64,000 bases of DNA from assembly GCF_014844095.1 (NCBI RefSeq), contig NZ_CP062163.1:2379001-2443000 (forward strand), written 5' to 3'. Position 1 is the first letter of the stretch. The number at the start of each line of letters is the position of its first letter. The notes beneath the pieces were generated by a model that did no database searches, was not told where the DNA came from, and was given only the letters and a program-made list of their open reading frames with translations. This document shows, piece after piece, positions 1 through 8,341 of this stretch. This DNA is from Brevibacillus sp. JNUCC-41. Its GTDB lineage: Bacteria; Bacillota; Bacilli; Bacillales; DSM-1321. The position numbers were made by a program, and so were the translations under genes.

Positions 1-1
1 A

Positions 2-82
2 TCTTCTGATACTGAAGAAAATGATTCCAAGGATTCACACGAGGAACATTCAGAACACAGCAACATGAATCATGATCACTAA
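2..82 (+). CDS. qoxA: Quinol oxidase subunit II (QoxA), C-terminal tail only
   Basis: Only the last 26 codons are in the window; the start lies upstream. The visible tail is extremely rich in Asp, Glu, Ser and His and ends in NMNHDH before a TAA. Such charged, hydrophilic tails are usual for the subunit II of Bacillus aa3-600 menaquinol oxidase, and the position directly ahead of qoxB supports the call. The tail would lie outside the membrane. Identity rests on context because no catalytic part of the protein is visible. Confidence 0.75.
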   Translation, partial: SSDTEENDSKDSHEEHSEHSNMNHDH

Positions 83-155
83 GAATTAATTTCGTTCGAT
101 AAAACAACTAGGTTTACAAGATAAGGAATATTTTCCTGAAAGGAGTCACAAAAGT

Positions 156-2102
156 ATGGATTACTTTGATCGATTTGCCGTACCTCATCCAAGTCCTGCG
201 ATTTATGCATCCATGGTTGCCATTGGTTTAACCATGATTGCGGTTGTTGCCGGAATTACCTATTTTAAAAAATGGGGTTACTTATGGCGTGAGTGGTTAA
301 CAACGGTTGACCATAAACGTATTGGTATCATGTACATCTTGTCAGCACTGCTTATGCTTTTCCGTGGTGGCGTCGATGCTCTTATGATGCGTGCTCAAAC
401 GGCTATTCCAGATAACGGTCTTTTGGATGGACAGCATTATAATGAGGTATTTACAACACACGGGGTCGTCATGATCCTGTTCATGGCTATGCCATTTATC
501 ATTGGGTTAATGAACATTGTTACACCATTACAAATTGGAGCGCGTGACGTAGCATTCCCACGTCTGAACGCAGTAAGCTTCTGGTTATTCTTCATGGGGG
601 CAATGCTATTTAACATCTCTTTCGTAGTCGGTGGTTCTCCTGATGCAGGCTGGACATCTTACTTCCCGCTGGCAAGTAACGATTTCAGTGAATCAGTCGG
701 TTCGAACTATTACGCGATTGCAATTCAAATCGCTGGTATTGGTACATTAATGACTGGTATCAACTTTATCGTAACCATCTTGAAAATGAGAGCACCTGGC
801 ATGAACTTAATGAAAATGCCAATGTTCACATGGTCTATCTTGATCACAAACTTCATCATCGTTTTCGCTTTCCCTGTATTGACAGTGGCACTTGCGTTGA
901 TGACAATGGATCGTCTATTCGGAACTCAATTCTTTACGATGGCCAATGGCGGTAGCGATATGCTTTGGGCGAACTTGTTCTGGGTTTGGGGACATCCTGA
1001 AGTTTATATAGTAATTCTTCCAGCTTTCGGTATTTACAGTGAAATCATTTCGACATTTGCACGTCGTAACCTGTACGGGTATAATTCGATGGTTATCTCC
1101 ATGGTAGCTATTTCTACACTATCTTTCGTTGTATGGGCTCACCATTTCTATACAATGGGTCACGGTGCAATGGTTAATGGTATCTTCTCGGTTACCACGA
1201 TGGCAATCGCCGTCCCGACCGGTGTTAAGATCTTCAACTGGTTGTTCACACTTTGGAAAGGTAAAATCGTATTTACCGTTCCAATGCTATACTCTTTAGC
1301 CTTCATTCCGATTTTCACGCTCGGTGGGGTAACAGGGGTAATGCTTGCCATGGCAAGTGCTGACTACCAATACCATAATACAATGTTCTTAGTAGCTCAC
1401 TTCCACTACGTTTTAATCCCTGGTACTGTATTTGCCGTACTTGCCGGTTTTACGTACTGGTGGCCAAAAATGTTCGGTTTCATGTTGAGCGAAAAAATTG
1501 GGAAATGGTCGTTCTGGTTCATCACAATCGGCTTTAATGTAACATTCTTCCCGATGTTCATCACTGGTTTAGATGGGCAGGCACGTCGTATGTATACGTA
1601 CTCTGAATCAACAGGATATGGTCCATTGAATATGCTCTCTTTCGTTGGAGCGATTGGTTTAGCAATAGGTTTTGCACTTATTGTGTACAATATCTATTGG
1701 AGTACTCGTTATGCATCAAGAAATATCTCAAACGATCCATGGGATGCACGTTCTCTAGAGTGGGCTACACATACACCAATCCCTGAATATAACTTTGCAA
1801 TTGTACCAACAGTTGATTCTACAGAAGCATTCTGGGATTCAAAGAAAAAAGGCTTCAAATTATTTGGCGGTAAAGTAGAAAAGATTCATATGCCAAATAA
1901 CAGTGGCGTGCCGTTTATCATGAGCTGTATCTTCTTCGTTTGGGGCTTTGCATTGGTATTCAGCATGTGGATCATTGCAATCATTGCAACGATCGGTATC
2001 TTTGCTTGTATGATTCACCGTTCATTCGAAAAAGATCACGGACGTTATATCTCTGTTGAAGAGATCGAAGAAACTGAAAATAAATTGCGAGGTGCTAAGT
2101 AA
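156..2102 (+). CDS. qoxB: Cytochrome aa3-600 menaquinol oxidase subunit I
   Basis: Catalytic, multi-pass subunit of the terminal menaquinol oxidase, reducing O2 to water and pumping protons across the cell membrane. The 648-residue length fits QoxB. Visible ligands are His102 and His417 for the low-spin heme, His415 for the oxygen-reducing heme, and His280, His329 and His330 for CuB. His280 sits in WGHPEVYI with the cross-linked Tyr284. The start follows an AAAGGAG ribosome site about 10 nt upstream. The gene overlaps qoxC by one base (TAATG), implying translational coupling within the qoxABCD operon. Confidence 0.97.
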   Translation: MDYFDRFAVPHPSPAIYASMVAIGLTMIAVVAGITYFKKWGYLWREWLTTVDHKRIGIMYILSALLMLFRGGVDALMMRAQTAIPDNGLLDGQHYNEVFTTHGVVMILFMAMPFIIGLMNIVTPLQIGARDVAFPRLNAVSFWLFFMGAMLFNISFVVGGSPDAGWTSYFPLASNDFSESVGSNYYAIAIQIAGIGTLMTGINFIVTILKMRAPGMNLMKMPMFTWSILITNFIIVFAFPVLTVALALMTMDRLFGTQFFTMANGGSDMLWANLFWVWGHPEVYIVILPAFGIYSEIISTFARRNLYGYNSMVISMVAISTLSFVVWAHHFYTMGHGAMVNGIFSVTTMAIAVPTGVKIFNWLFTLWKGKIVFTVPMLYSLAFIPIFTLGGVTGVMLAMASADYQYHNTMFLVAHFHYVLIPGTVFAVLAGFTYWWPKMFGFMLSEKIGKWSFWFITIGFNVTFFPMFITGLDGQARRMYTYSESTGYGPLNMLSFVGAIGLAIGFALIVYNIYWSTRYASRNISNDPWDARSLEWATHTPIPEYNFAIVPTVDSTEAFWDSKKKGFKLFGGKVEKIHMPNNSGVPFIMSCIFFVWGFALVFSMWIIAIIATIGIFACMIHRSFEKDHGRYISVEEIEETENKLRGAK

Positions 2103-2698
2103 TGAAAATAGATAACTCGCTGCCACTAGAATATAGCACGGAAGAAAATCGCTTAAAGATTTTTGGATTCTGGATTTTCCTAGGAGCAGAAATAGCTCTT
2201 TTCGCTACACTGTTCGCCACTTATTTTGTCTTAGTTGATGGTACTGGAAATGGTCCAACAGGGGAACATCTTTTTAAAGTCCCTACACTAATGTTTCAAA
2301 CAATCTTTCTTTTAACTAGTAGTTTTACCATAGGTCTTGGAATCAATGCAATGAGACTTGGCAGGCAGAAAGCAACGATTGGTTTCTTCATTATCACCCT
2401 TATTCTTGGTTTAGGCTTCTTAGGAGTCGAAATTTATGAATTCGTGGAGTATGTACATGAAGGAGCAACGATTCAAACAAGTGCTTTCTTATCTAGTTTG
2501 TTCACATTACTAGGTACGCATGGAGCTCACGTTACACTTGGTTTATTCTGGGGAACCTTCATCGTCATGCAGATTAAAAAGCGCGGTATGACTCCACAGA
2601 CAACAAACAAGGCTTTCATCTTTTCACTTTACTGGCATTTCTTGGACGTTGTCTGGATTTTCATCTTCAGTTTCGTCTACCTGAAAGGAATGATGTAA
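2102..2698 (+). CDS. qoxC: Quinol oxidase subunit III
   Basis: 198-residue membrane protein of the heme-copper oxidase subunit III family, with about five hydrophobic segments. The N-terminal region (SLPLEYSTEENRLKIFGFWIFLGAEIAL) and the internal THGAHVTLGLFWG stretch are typical of QoxC/CyoC. It stabilises the QoxB core and is not itself a redox subunit. The start codon overlaps the qoxB stop and the stop lies one base ahead of qoxD, so all three are co-translated. Confidence 0.95.
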   Translation: MKIDNSLPLEYSTEENRLKIFGFWIFLGAEIALFATLFATYFVLVDGTGNGPTGEHLFKVPTLMFQTIFLLTSSFTIGLGINAMRLGRQKATIGFFIITLILGLGFLGVEIYEFVEYVHEGATIQTSAFLSSLFTLLGTHGAHVTLGLFWGTFIVMQIKKRGMTPQTTNKAFIFSLYWHFLDVVWIFIFSFVYLKGMM

Positions 2699-2699
2699 T

Positions 2700-2984
2700 A
2701 TGAAAGAATTATTCCCACGGGGCCAAGTTATGGGATTTGCCTTTTCGCTAGTCCTGACTTTGGTCGCACTATCAGTTATTGTGTTTGATCTCTCGCTTAA
2801 AATGGCTGTGATCATCCTACTTGTTACAGCTTTCATGCAAGCTGCACTTCAATTTGTTATGTTCATGCATGCAGGAGAGTCTGAAGATAAAGCTTCGATT
2901 TACACAAACGTTTATTACGGATTGTTCGTTGCATTGGTTACAATTTTCGGTACATTGCTAACAATGGTTTGGGGATATCAATAA
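2700..2984 (+). CDS. qoxD: Quinol oxidase subunit IV
   Basis: Small three-helix subunit (94 residues) of the cytochrome c oxidase subunit IV / CyoD family, recognised by MGFAFSLVLTLVALSVIVFD, the QAALQFVMFMH segment and its position as last gene of the operon. It helps assembly of the oxidase. B. subtilis QoxD, as recalled, is about 30 residues longer with a His-rich tail; this one stops just after the third helix (MVWGYQ). A strong terminator follows 16 nt after the stop. Confidence 0.93.
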   Translation: MKELFPRGQVMGFAFSLVLTLVALSVIVFDLSLKMAVIILLVTAFMQAALQFVMFMHAGESEDKASIYTNVYYGLFVALVTIFGTLLTMVWGYQ

Positions 2985-3000
2985 ATCCATTCCAGAAAAA

Positions 3001-3030
3001 CTGGGCGTCTTGATGACGCCCGGTTTTTTT
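3001..3030 (+). terminator. Terminator of the qox operon
   Basis: Nine-pair GC-rich stem (CTGGGCGTC with GACGCCCGG, one wobble) closed by a 5-nt loop and followed by seven T. Confidence 0.92.
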
Positions 3031-3241
3031 GTATTTAATTAATAATATATTGCTCTATCCACTTCATACTTTGAAGATGGGGATGAACCCATTGTGTTTA
3101 ATATAACCATTTCGGAACATTATATGTATAAACGAAAAATTTTCCCTTTCGAAGCGCGGCCGTGCGTTCAAGTACAATGTTGTACAAAAGTAAAACGTTA
3201 ATAGAACGTACACATTTTCAAAGAAAAACTGTCGGACCTTT

Positions 3242-3250
3242 TGATATAAT
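3242..3250 (+). promoter_or_regulatory. Extended -10 promoter for the yfmQ-like gene
   Basis: TGATATAAT is a perfect extended -10 element (TGnTATAAT) ending 32 nt ahead of the coding region. No good -35 box is present at 17 bp, as is common for extended -10 promoters. Confidence 0.55.
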
Positions 3251-3282
3251 AAGCGGTATAAGTATTTATAAACGCAGCGGAG

Positions 3283-3741
3283 ATGATGAAATTGACATTG
3301 CCGGTCTTGATTTTGACCATTATCTTAAGTTTGTTAAAATTATTGGTTACCTGCCTTCCAACTGATGCAGTTAATTGGATTATCAACAAATTTAAAATAC
3401 ACTCAGAAATTAGTGACGAGAATGCGATCGTAACCTTTGACGGAAAACGTTTGGAAGGTGAAGAAAAAATTCAAGTCATTAATTATTTTAATAACGCTAG
3501 ATTTTTGAAAAAAAATCATATATTCCCGGGTAACGAGCAATTGTTTTTACATCCAGAGAACAGTGGGATTCCATTGGTCATTGATACTAAAAGAAGCAAA
3601 AAGGATGTTAGGTTATTTGTATACATTTACAATGACCACGTCGATGTAGTTAAACAGTACAAGAAGAAAGTCATTTCTTATAGTCTGCTTTCAGATAACC
3701 TTCAAGAGCGTTCCGTGCCATTAATAAGTAAATTAGTTTAA
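3283..3741 (+). CDS. yfmQ: YfmQ-like protein of unknown function
   Basis: 152-residue protein with one N-terminal hydrophobic segment (about residues 4-25) followed by a soluble domain of about 125 residues. Segments such as CLPTDAVNWIINKF, the FPGNEQLFL patch and VDVVKQYKKKVISYSL match my recollection of Bacillus YfmQ, for which no biochemical role is known. The start is uncertain. The purine-rich site GCGGAG touches the first two ATG codons, while the TTG at 3292 has better spacing and would remove three residues. The gene is monocistronic, between the qox terminator and a hairpin at 3748-3773 (AAGACGG with CCGTCTT). Confidence 0.7.
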   Translation: MMKLTLPVLILTIILSLLKLLVTCLPTDAVNWIINKFKIHSEISDENAIVTFDGKRLEGEEKIQVINYFNNARFLKKNHIFPGNEQLFLHPENSGIPLVIDTKRSKKDVRLFVYIYNDHVDVVKQYKKKVISYSLLSDNLQERSVPLISKLV

Positions 3742-3777
3742 TAGAAAAAGACGGACTCTTTAAGGACCGTCTTAGAC

Positions 3778-3887
3778 TTCCAGGCACTCGCTTTCCGCGG
3801 GCTGTCCTCGGCGCCTTTGCGCCTGCGGGGTCTCCCTTGGACTCGCTTTTCTAAGCAGGAGTCTCGTACCCTCCGTTCCAATTAACG
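3778..3887. repeat. Dispersed GC-rich intergenic repeat, copy A
   Basis: Noncoding block of about 110 bp beginning CAGGCACTCGCTTTCCGCGG and ending near CCTCCGTTCCAATTAAC. The same ordered motifs (GGCGC..TTTGCGCCTG, GGGGTCTCCCTTG, CAGGAGTCTCG) recur at 26907-27035, and a shortened reverse copy lies at 8133-8234. The copy directly follows the hairpin at 3748-3773 and is followed by CTACAAACTGAGAC, a motif also found near the other copies. The local GC content is well above the surroundings. Confidence 0.8.
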
Positions 3888-4060
3888 TTATATAGAACCC
3901 TTTTTCTACAAACTGAGACTGGTTTTTAATGAATTTTTTAAAAAATCTAGTACACAAACTGACGTCTTAATTTTAGTTTCTTTTGGAAAATGCAATTAAA
4001 AGTGAGGGAATTGCTGTAAGAGGTTCTTTCATCGTGCATATGAAATTATTTAAATGGTAA

Positions 4061-4092
4061 TAAAAAAGCAGGTATCTATTGCGATGCCTGCC
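4061..4092 (-). terminator. Terminator of the small stress gene
   Basis: Stem GCAGGTATC/GATGCCTGC at 4068-4091. On the minus strand it is followed by six T, and a T tract on the plus side makes it potentially bidirectional. Confidence 0.8.
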
Positions 4093-4095
4093 TTT

Positions 4096-4230
4096 TTATG
4101 CTTTCCATTGTTTTTCAACTTGATGAAGCGCTTGTTGTAAAATTACTTCATGATCTGTATCCGGTTTAGTAAGGACGTTAGTTTGATAAGACTTTCCTTG
4201 AAAATCAACCGTTACCGTAACTTTTACCAT
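4096..4230 (-). CDS. BA3454-family small stress-response protein
   Basis: 44-residue acidic-basic mixed protein beginning MVKVTVTVDFQGKSYQTNVL, which matches the short BA3454-type stress proteins of bacilli; their molecular role is unknown to me. The start at 4230 is chosen because AGGAAAGG lies at suitable spacing upstream. The longer open frame to 4386 would read through the promoter region. A SigB-type promoter 59 nt upstream fits a general-stress gene. The terminator lies 4 nt after the stop. Confidence 0.65.
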   Translation of the reverse strand: MVKVTVTVDFQGKSYQTNVLTKPDTDHEVILQQALHQVEKQWKA

Positions 4231-4288
4231 TATGCATCTTTCCTTTCCTAATTCAGAATTAAATGGGGTGGTTGTACCTATTTCTTTA

Positions 4289-4315
4289 ATACCCGTGACA
4301 GAGGATATTTCAAAC
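4289..4315 (-). promoter_or_regulatory. SigB-type promoter of the BA3454-family gene
   Basis: On the minus strand GTTTGA, 15 bp, GGGTAT matches the SigB consensus (GTTTaa-N12-15-GGGwAw) with one or two deviations in the -35. It is correctly placed and oriented for the 4096-4230 gene. Confidence 0.65.
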
Positions 4316-4417
4316 ATTTCAAAAGTAGTGAAACGTAAAGAATTAATATTCAAAATTATCTGATATTTTCGAGGGTGTGTCAACACTTTTTTTTGACCAC
4401 CCTATTTCCCGGCATAA

Positions 4418-4459
4418 TAAAAAAAACGGCCTGGCTTGTACTCATGGCTGCCAGGTCGT
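4418..4459 (-). terminator. Terminator of the EamA transporter gene
   Basis: Ten-pair stem ACGGCCTGGC/GCCAGGTCGT (4426-4435 with 4450-4459) and an eight-T tract on the minus strand. Confidence 0.88.
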
Positions 4460-4478
4460 TTTTGTAAATGAACTATAT

Positions 4479-5315
4479 TCATATTTTAGTCAAGATAATG
4501 CCGATTAATGCTGCAAGTACGCCGGCAACTTGATAGTTTTTTAGTTTTTCCTTGAATAAATAACATCCTGCGAAAACGACAACTAAACAGTTCAGGCTGA
4601 CGACAGGGAAGATGATGCTTGCGATGCCAGTGTTCAACGCAAAGAAATAACATCCATAGCCTATAGTGCTTAAAAGGCCTACCAAGGAACCGATTTTGAC
4701 TTCCTTTAGCTTGATTTTTTCCTTTTTAAAGGCCAGAGCCGAAAGAAGATAAAGAGTTCCCCCTCCATACATTGATACCAGGATATCAAGGGAATTTAAA
4801 TGAAGACGTGTTGATGTCGTCATAAGAATGCCTAGCACACCAAAAGATAAAATGGATAATAATGTGTGCATCATCCAAGGGACATATTGATGGTTGCCTT
4901 TAGCATTAGGTGTATACTGAATGACTAATGTAGCGAGAAACATGCAGACGATTCCAGTCCACTGCAAAGTAGAAATATGTTCGTGAAAAATTAAAGCTGC
5001 ACAGAGAATGGGGAATATTGCATTCGCTGCGATTAAAGGAGATGTCAAGCTTGCCGGTCCTTTTTCAAAGGCGCTTGCCATCTGGATATTACCATTAGCG
5101 TTCAGTACCCCAATGGCTCCACCAAGCATGATGGACAGCCAGTTAAACTGTAAACCATCCACAGATACTCCATAAGATATGGCCAAAATAAAAGCTGAAA
5201 AATAAAAGAAAAATTGGATATGTACTTTTGAGTAACCCTTTCCGCTACTCCATTTAAAAATGCTGTTATTGATTCCAAAACATAAACTCGTGATGAGGGC
5301 TGCAAAAATCCACAT
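4479..5315 (-). CDS. EamA/DMT-family membrane transporter
   Basis: About 278 residues with ten predicted membrane segments in two EamA repeats, the drug/metabolite transporter fold. The second repeat ends in the usual GVLAALIGIILTK. Substrate cannot be read from sequence; relatives export metabolites or move sugars and cofactors. I use the Met at 5315 because AAGGAAGAG lies 9 nt upstream. The Met at 5336 has no ribosome site and would add seven residues. Single gene with its own terminator. Confidence 0.85.
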   Translation of the reverse strand: MWIFAALITSLCFGINNSIFKWSSGKGYSKVHIQFFFYFSAFILAISYGVSVDGLQFNWLSIMLGGAIGVLNANGNIQMASAFEKGPASLTSPLIAANAIFPILCAALIFHEHISTLQWTGIVCMFLATLVIQYTPNAKGNHQYVPWMMHTLLSILSFGVLGILMTTSTRLHLNSLDILVSMYGGGTLYLLSALAFKKEKIKLKEVKIGSLVGLLSTIGYGCYFFALNTGIASIIFPVVSLNCLVVVFAGCYLFKEKLKNYQVAGVLAALIGIILTKI

Positions 5316-5470
5316 TGACGTAATCTCTTCCTTCATGTAGGATAAACTTCTTCTACATTTTAAGCTGAATACATGCAGGAATCAAACCAAATTTTAGAAG
5401 TATGATTGACAGATTAGATATTTTTTTCTATATTTACTAAGACAATTTTAAAATATTTCCCGATAAACGG

Positions 5471-5507
5471 GAGAGGTTCATAGCATCACCCTCTTAAAAA
5501 AACTATG
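5471..5507 (+). ncRNA. preQ1-I riboswitch aptamer
   Basis: The core GAGAGGTTCATAGCATCACC, then CTCT, an A-rich tract and ACTA, matches the class I preQ1 aptamer: a five-pair stem with an H-type pseudoknot formed by the A-rich tail. It lies 110 nt ahead of queF and is followed by a terminator, so binding of the queuosine precursor preQ1 should lower queF expression. Confidence 0.95.
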
Positions 5508-5529
5508 GCTTTGATATTTTTCGCGAATC

Positions 5530-5558
5530 AACCATATCTTTGAGGAGATATGGTTTTT
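5530..5558 (+). terminator. Expression-platform terminator of the preQ1 riboswitch
   Basis: Ten-pair stem AACCATATCT/AGATATGGTT with a six-base loop and a following T run. A competing hairpin TTGAT/ATCAA upstream overlaps its left arm. Confidence 0.85.
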
Positions 5559-5616
5559 GTTATATAGAGGCCTATTTTATGAATCTCCCTGAAACGTGGG
5601 ATTAGGAGGACTTTCA

Positions 5617-6117
5617 ATGTCTGGAAGAAAAGAAGAAGAGTTAAAAAAAGATATCACACTGCTTGGGAATCAAGGAACAAAATATACATTCGACTATGCG
5701 CCTGAAATCCTTGAGTCATTCGATAACAAACATCCGAACCGGGATTATTTCGTCAAATTCAATTGCCCGGAATTCACTAGCTTATGTCCGATAACGGGCC
5801 AGCCGGACTTTGCGACCATTTACATCAGCTATATTCCAAGTGTAAAAATGGTGGAAAGCAAATCATTGAAACTTTATTTATTCAGCTTCCGCAATCACGG
5901 TGATTTCCATGAAGACTGCATGAACATCATCATGAATGATTTAATCGAATTGATGGATCCTAAATATATTGAAGTCTGGGGCAAGTTTACTCCTAGGGGC
6001 GGAATTTCCATCGACCCTTACACGAATTATGGGAAACCAGGTACGAAGTATGAGGAAATGGCGGATTACCGCTTGATGAACCATGACTTATATCCTGAAA
6101 CCGTGGATAATCGCTAA
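5617..6117 (+). CDS. queF: NADPH-dependent 7-cyano-7-deazaguanine reductase
   Basis: Reduces preQ0 to preQ1 in queuosine biosynthesis. 166 residues, the size of the unimodular Bacillus QueF. Visible family features are [19 protein letters not shown], which contains the nucleophilic Cys of the QueF motif, the [20 protein letters not shown] segment with the NADPH-binding motif, and the [10 protein letters not shown] motif. The start at 5617 follows a perfect AGGAGG; the GTG at 5596 lies upstream of that site and is less likely. Controlled by the preQ1 riboswitch and ended by a strong terminator. Confidence 0.97.
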   Translation: MSGRKEEELKKDITLLGNQGTKYTFDYAPEILESFDNKHPNRDYFVKFNCPEFTSLCPITGQPDFATIYISYIPSVKMVESKSLKLYLFSFRNHGDFHEDCMNIIMNDLIELMDPKYIEVWGKFTPRGGISIDPYTNYGKPGTKYEEMADYRLMNHDLYPETVDNR

Positions 6118-6128
6118 AGAATAGGAGA

Positions 6129-6158
6129 GACAATGGGCAAATGCCCGTTGTCTTTTTT
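6129..6158 (+). terminator. Terminator of queF
   Basis: Stem GACAATGGGC with GCCCGTTGTC around an AAAT loop, then six T. Confidence 0.93.
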
Positions 6159-6320
6159 AGTTTTTTAGCTATTATCGATTAGTGGTCTTGTCGTTTTGTC
6201 CTTTTTGAAAATACAATTGTCCTTCAGTAACGGAATTTCCACTTGATTGTTTCGAGAAAAAGCGTAATAATAGGGAGAGTTAATTTTGACAGAATATTTA
6301 CGAAAATAGGGGTTGTCGAG

Positions 6321-7667
6321 ATGAAAGTTGCAAAGTTTGGTGGGAGTTCACTTGCGTCAGGTGAACAGTTGAGAAAGGTATTCGAAATTGTTGTTTCTGA
6401 TCCAGAGAGGAAGATTGTAGTCGTTTCGGCTCCAGGGAAACGCAATTCCGATGATATAAAGGTGACGGATTTATTGATTGAAGCTGCGGAACAGCAGCTG
6501 CGCGGGGATAACGGAGAGCATTTGATAGAAGATGTCGTATCCCGCTATGCGAGCATTGCTGAAGAACTGGATATATCCGAGAGTGTCGTCACTGGGATCC
6601 GCGAAAATTTAATGGCGCTGTTGCATGCAGACCAAACTAACCCGAAGCGCTATTTGGATACTTTGAAGGCCAGTGGCGAGGATAATAATGCAAAGCTGGT
6701 CGCAGGTTATTTCCAAAGCCTTGGAGTTGAGGCGCAGTATATAAATCCGAAGAAGGCTGGCTTGATCGTAACGGATGAAGGTGGATTTACCAAGGTGCTG
6801 CCAGAATCTTATGATCGGTTATATGCTCTGCGTGATGAGCCTGGAATCGTAGTATTCCCAGGGTTCTTCGGTTATACGTTAGATGGTGATGTTTTAACCT
6901 TCTCAAGAAGCGGTTCCGATATTACGGGTTCGATTCTTGCGAATGGGGTCAAAGCTGATTTGTATGAGAACTTTACGGACGTGGATGCCGTTTATGCGGT
7001 GAATCCAAATGTGGTTTCCAATCCAAAGGGAATCCGGGAATTAACTTATCGTGAAATGCGTGAGCTTTCTTATGCAGGTTTCTCGGTATTTCATGATGAG
7101 GCGCTGATTCCAGCATTCCGAGCGGGAATACCTGTCCATATCCAAAATACGAACAATCCGTCGGCACAAGGGACCCGCATTGTAAGTACACGGGATAATA
7201 CGAACGGGCCGGTTATAGGCATTGCAAGTGATAAAGGATTTTGCAGCATTTACATTAGCAAATATTTGATGAACAGGGAAGTTGGTTTTGGCCGGAAACT
7301 GCTGCACATCCTCGAAGATTATGGAGTTTCATATGAACATATTCCATCAGGCATCGATGATGTGACGCTTATTCTAAGACAGGACCAGATGAAGGGTGAA
7401 GCCGAGAAGAAAATCATTTCACGAATCAAGAAAGAGCTTCATGCTGATGAAGTGAATGTGGAGCATGATCTTGCCTTGATCATGGTTGTAGGGGAAGGAA
7501 TGCGCCATAATGTCGGTACAACGGCAAGAGCGTCAAAAGCCTTGGCCGAAGCGAAGGTGAATATTGAGATGATCAATCAAGGCTCTTCGGAGGTAAGCAT
7601 GATGTTCGGTGTGAAAGGGCATAACGAAGAGACGGCAATTCAGGCATTATATCACGAGTTCTTTTGA
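6321..7667 (+). CDS. Aspartate kinase (class III, YclM/ThrD type)
   Basis: Phosphorylates aspartate, the first step toward lysine, threonine, methionine and diaminopimelate. 448 residues: amino-acid kinase domain (1 to about 290) opening with KVAKFGGSSLASGEQ, the RSGSDITGSILA nucleotide-binding loop, then two C-terminal ACT-type regulatory domains (VSYEHIPSGIDDVTLIL and ALIMVVGEGM). Length and architecture fit monofunctional aspartokinase III rather than the alpha/beta LysC type. The start at 6321 has TAGGGG upstream; the frame to 6243 lacks one. I see no lysine riboswitch or T-box in the 160 nt leader. Confidence 0.93.
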   Translation: MKVAKFGGSSLASGEQLRKVFEIVVSDPERKIVVVSAPGKRNSDDIKVTDLLIEAAEQQLRGDNGEHLIEDVVSRYASIAEELDISESVVTGIRENLMALLHADQTNPKRYLDTLKASGEDNNAKLVAGYFQSLGVEAQYINPKKAGLIVTDEGGFTKVLPESYDRLYALRDEPGIVVFPGFFGYTLDGDVLTFSRSGSDITGSILANGVKADLYENFTDVDAVYAVNPNVVSNPKGIRELTYREMRELSYAGFSVFHDEALIPAFRAGIPVHIQNTNNPSAQGTRIVSTRDNTNGPVIGIASDKGFCSIYISKYLMNREVGFGRKLLHILEDYGVSYEHIPSGIDDVTLILRQDQMKGEAEKKIISRIKKELHADEVNVEHDLALIMVVGEGMRHNVGTTARASKALAEAKVNIEMINQGSSEVSMMFGVKGHNEETAIQALYHEFF

Positions 7668-7683
7668 GAATAATAGTTCAAAG

Positions 7684-7708
7684 ACCTCCTTTTAGAAGGG
7701 GGTTTTTG
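7684..7708 (+). terminator. Terminator of the aspartokinase gene
   Basis: Eight-pair stem ACCTCCTT/AAGGGGGT with a TTAG loop, followed by TTTTT. Confidence 0.88.
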
Positions 7709-7862
7709 TGATTAATCATTTAGTCACTATACATACGCTGGATTTTTCATCGGGTTCTTTATGATAGTGACAATGACCGTTTGGGGGTAATCATTCCAAG
7801 CTAACAGACACGCTGTAGGGCTCAGGCTGTCTGTCTTAATTTAATGCCCATTTATCAAGTGG

Positions 7863-8056
7863 CTAAAGCAATTGGAGGAGAACGGAGTTGATGCTCTTGA
7901 AACGGATAAAAAGGGGGCTTCCAACCTCTAAATCATAAATGAAAGAGATGTCAATGGCAGCGTCAAGATTAAGAGCAAAATGATTCACTGGCACCAATTG
8001 ATTTAAAATAATCAATTCGAGTTGATCTTGCTGAATAGCATCATGCTTAGAAGCAT
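7863..8056 (-). pseudogene. IS1182-family transposase, N-terminal remnant
   Basis: On the minus strand the frame reads SKHDAIQQDQLELIILNQLV and then AAIDISFIYDLEVG, the characteristic N-terminus of IS1182-type transposases. The initiating ATG (8054-8056) is out of frame with this by one base, as if one nucleotide were lost between Met-Leu and Ser-Lys. After about 62 codons the frame stops at 7863. The rest of the transposase and recognisable IS ends are missing. This is a decayed fossil in the 670-nt gap between the aspartokinase and nitroreductase genes. Confidence 0.7.
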
Positions 8057-8132
8057 CCTTATCACCTCAAGTTTAATACTTCTATATAATAAAAAGAATG
8101 TAGGAATGAGTTCTATCTTTATATTAAACAAA

Positions 8133-8234
8133 GTTGATTGGAGTGTAAGGTTGCTAGGGGAGACACCTCAGGCGTAAGACGAGGTGGGCTCCCGGAATGC
8201 CCGCGGAAATCGAGAGCCCTACGTTACAAACAAC
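8133..8234. repeat. Dispersed GC-rich intergenic repeat, shortened reverse copy B
   Basis: Starts GTTGATTGGAGTGTAAGG and contains GGGGAGACACCTCAGGCG, GGCTCCCGGAATGCCCGCGG and a degraded AATCAAC-like end. In reverse complement these follow the order of copies A and C, but the middle part (the CAGGAGTCTCG to GGACTCGC portion) is deleted. It sits between the IS1182 remnant and the nitroreductase terminator. An open frame across it is incidental. Confidence 0.7.
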
Positions 8235-8254
8235 CGTCAAATTGTAAAAGCCAT

Positions 8255-8302
8255 AAAAAAACTGTAGACAAACTCGATTTACATCGAGAGTTTGTCTACA
8301 GT
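8255..8302 (-). terminator. Long-stem terminator of the nitroreductase gene
   Basis: An 18-pair stem (left arm 8261-8278, right arm 8283-8302 with a 2-nt AG bulge) around a TTAC tetraloop, with seven T following on the minus strand. The arms carry CTGTAGACAAACTCGAT, a motif that also borders repeat copies A and C. Confidence 0.88.
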
Positions 8303-8341
8303 CTGAGCCTTCGATTGAGGATTGGTGGTTTTTCTTTTATA

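Noticed and set aside
6159..6320. Lysine riboswitch or T-box ahead of the aspartokinase gene
   Set aside because: Leader is short and lacks the conserved motifs of either class.
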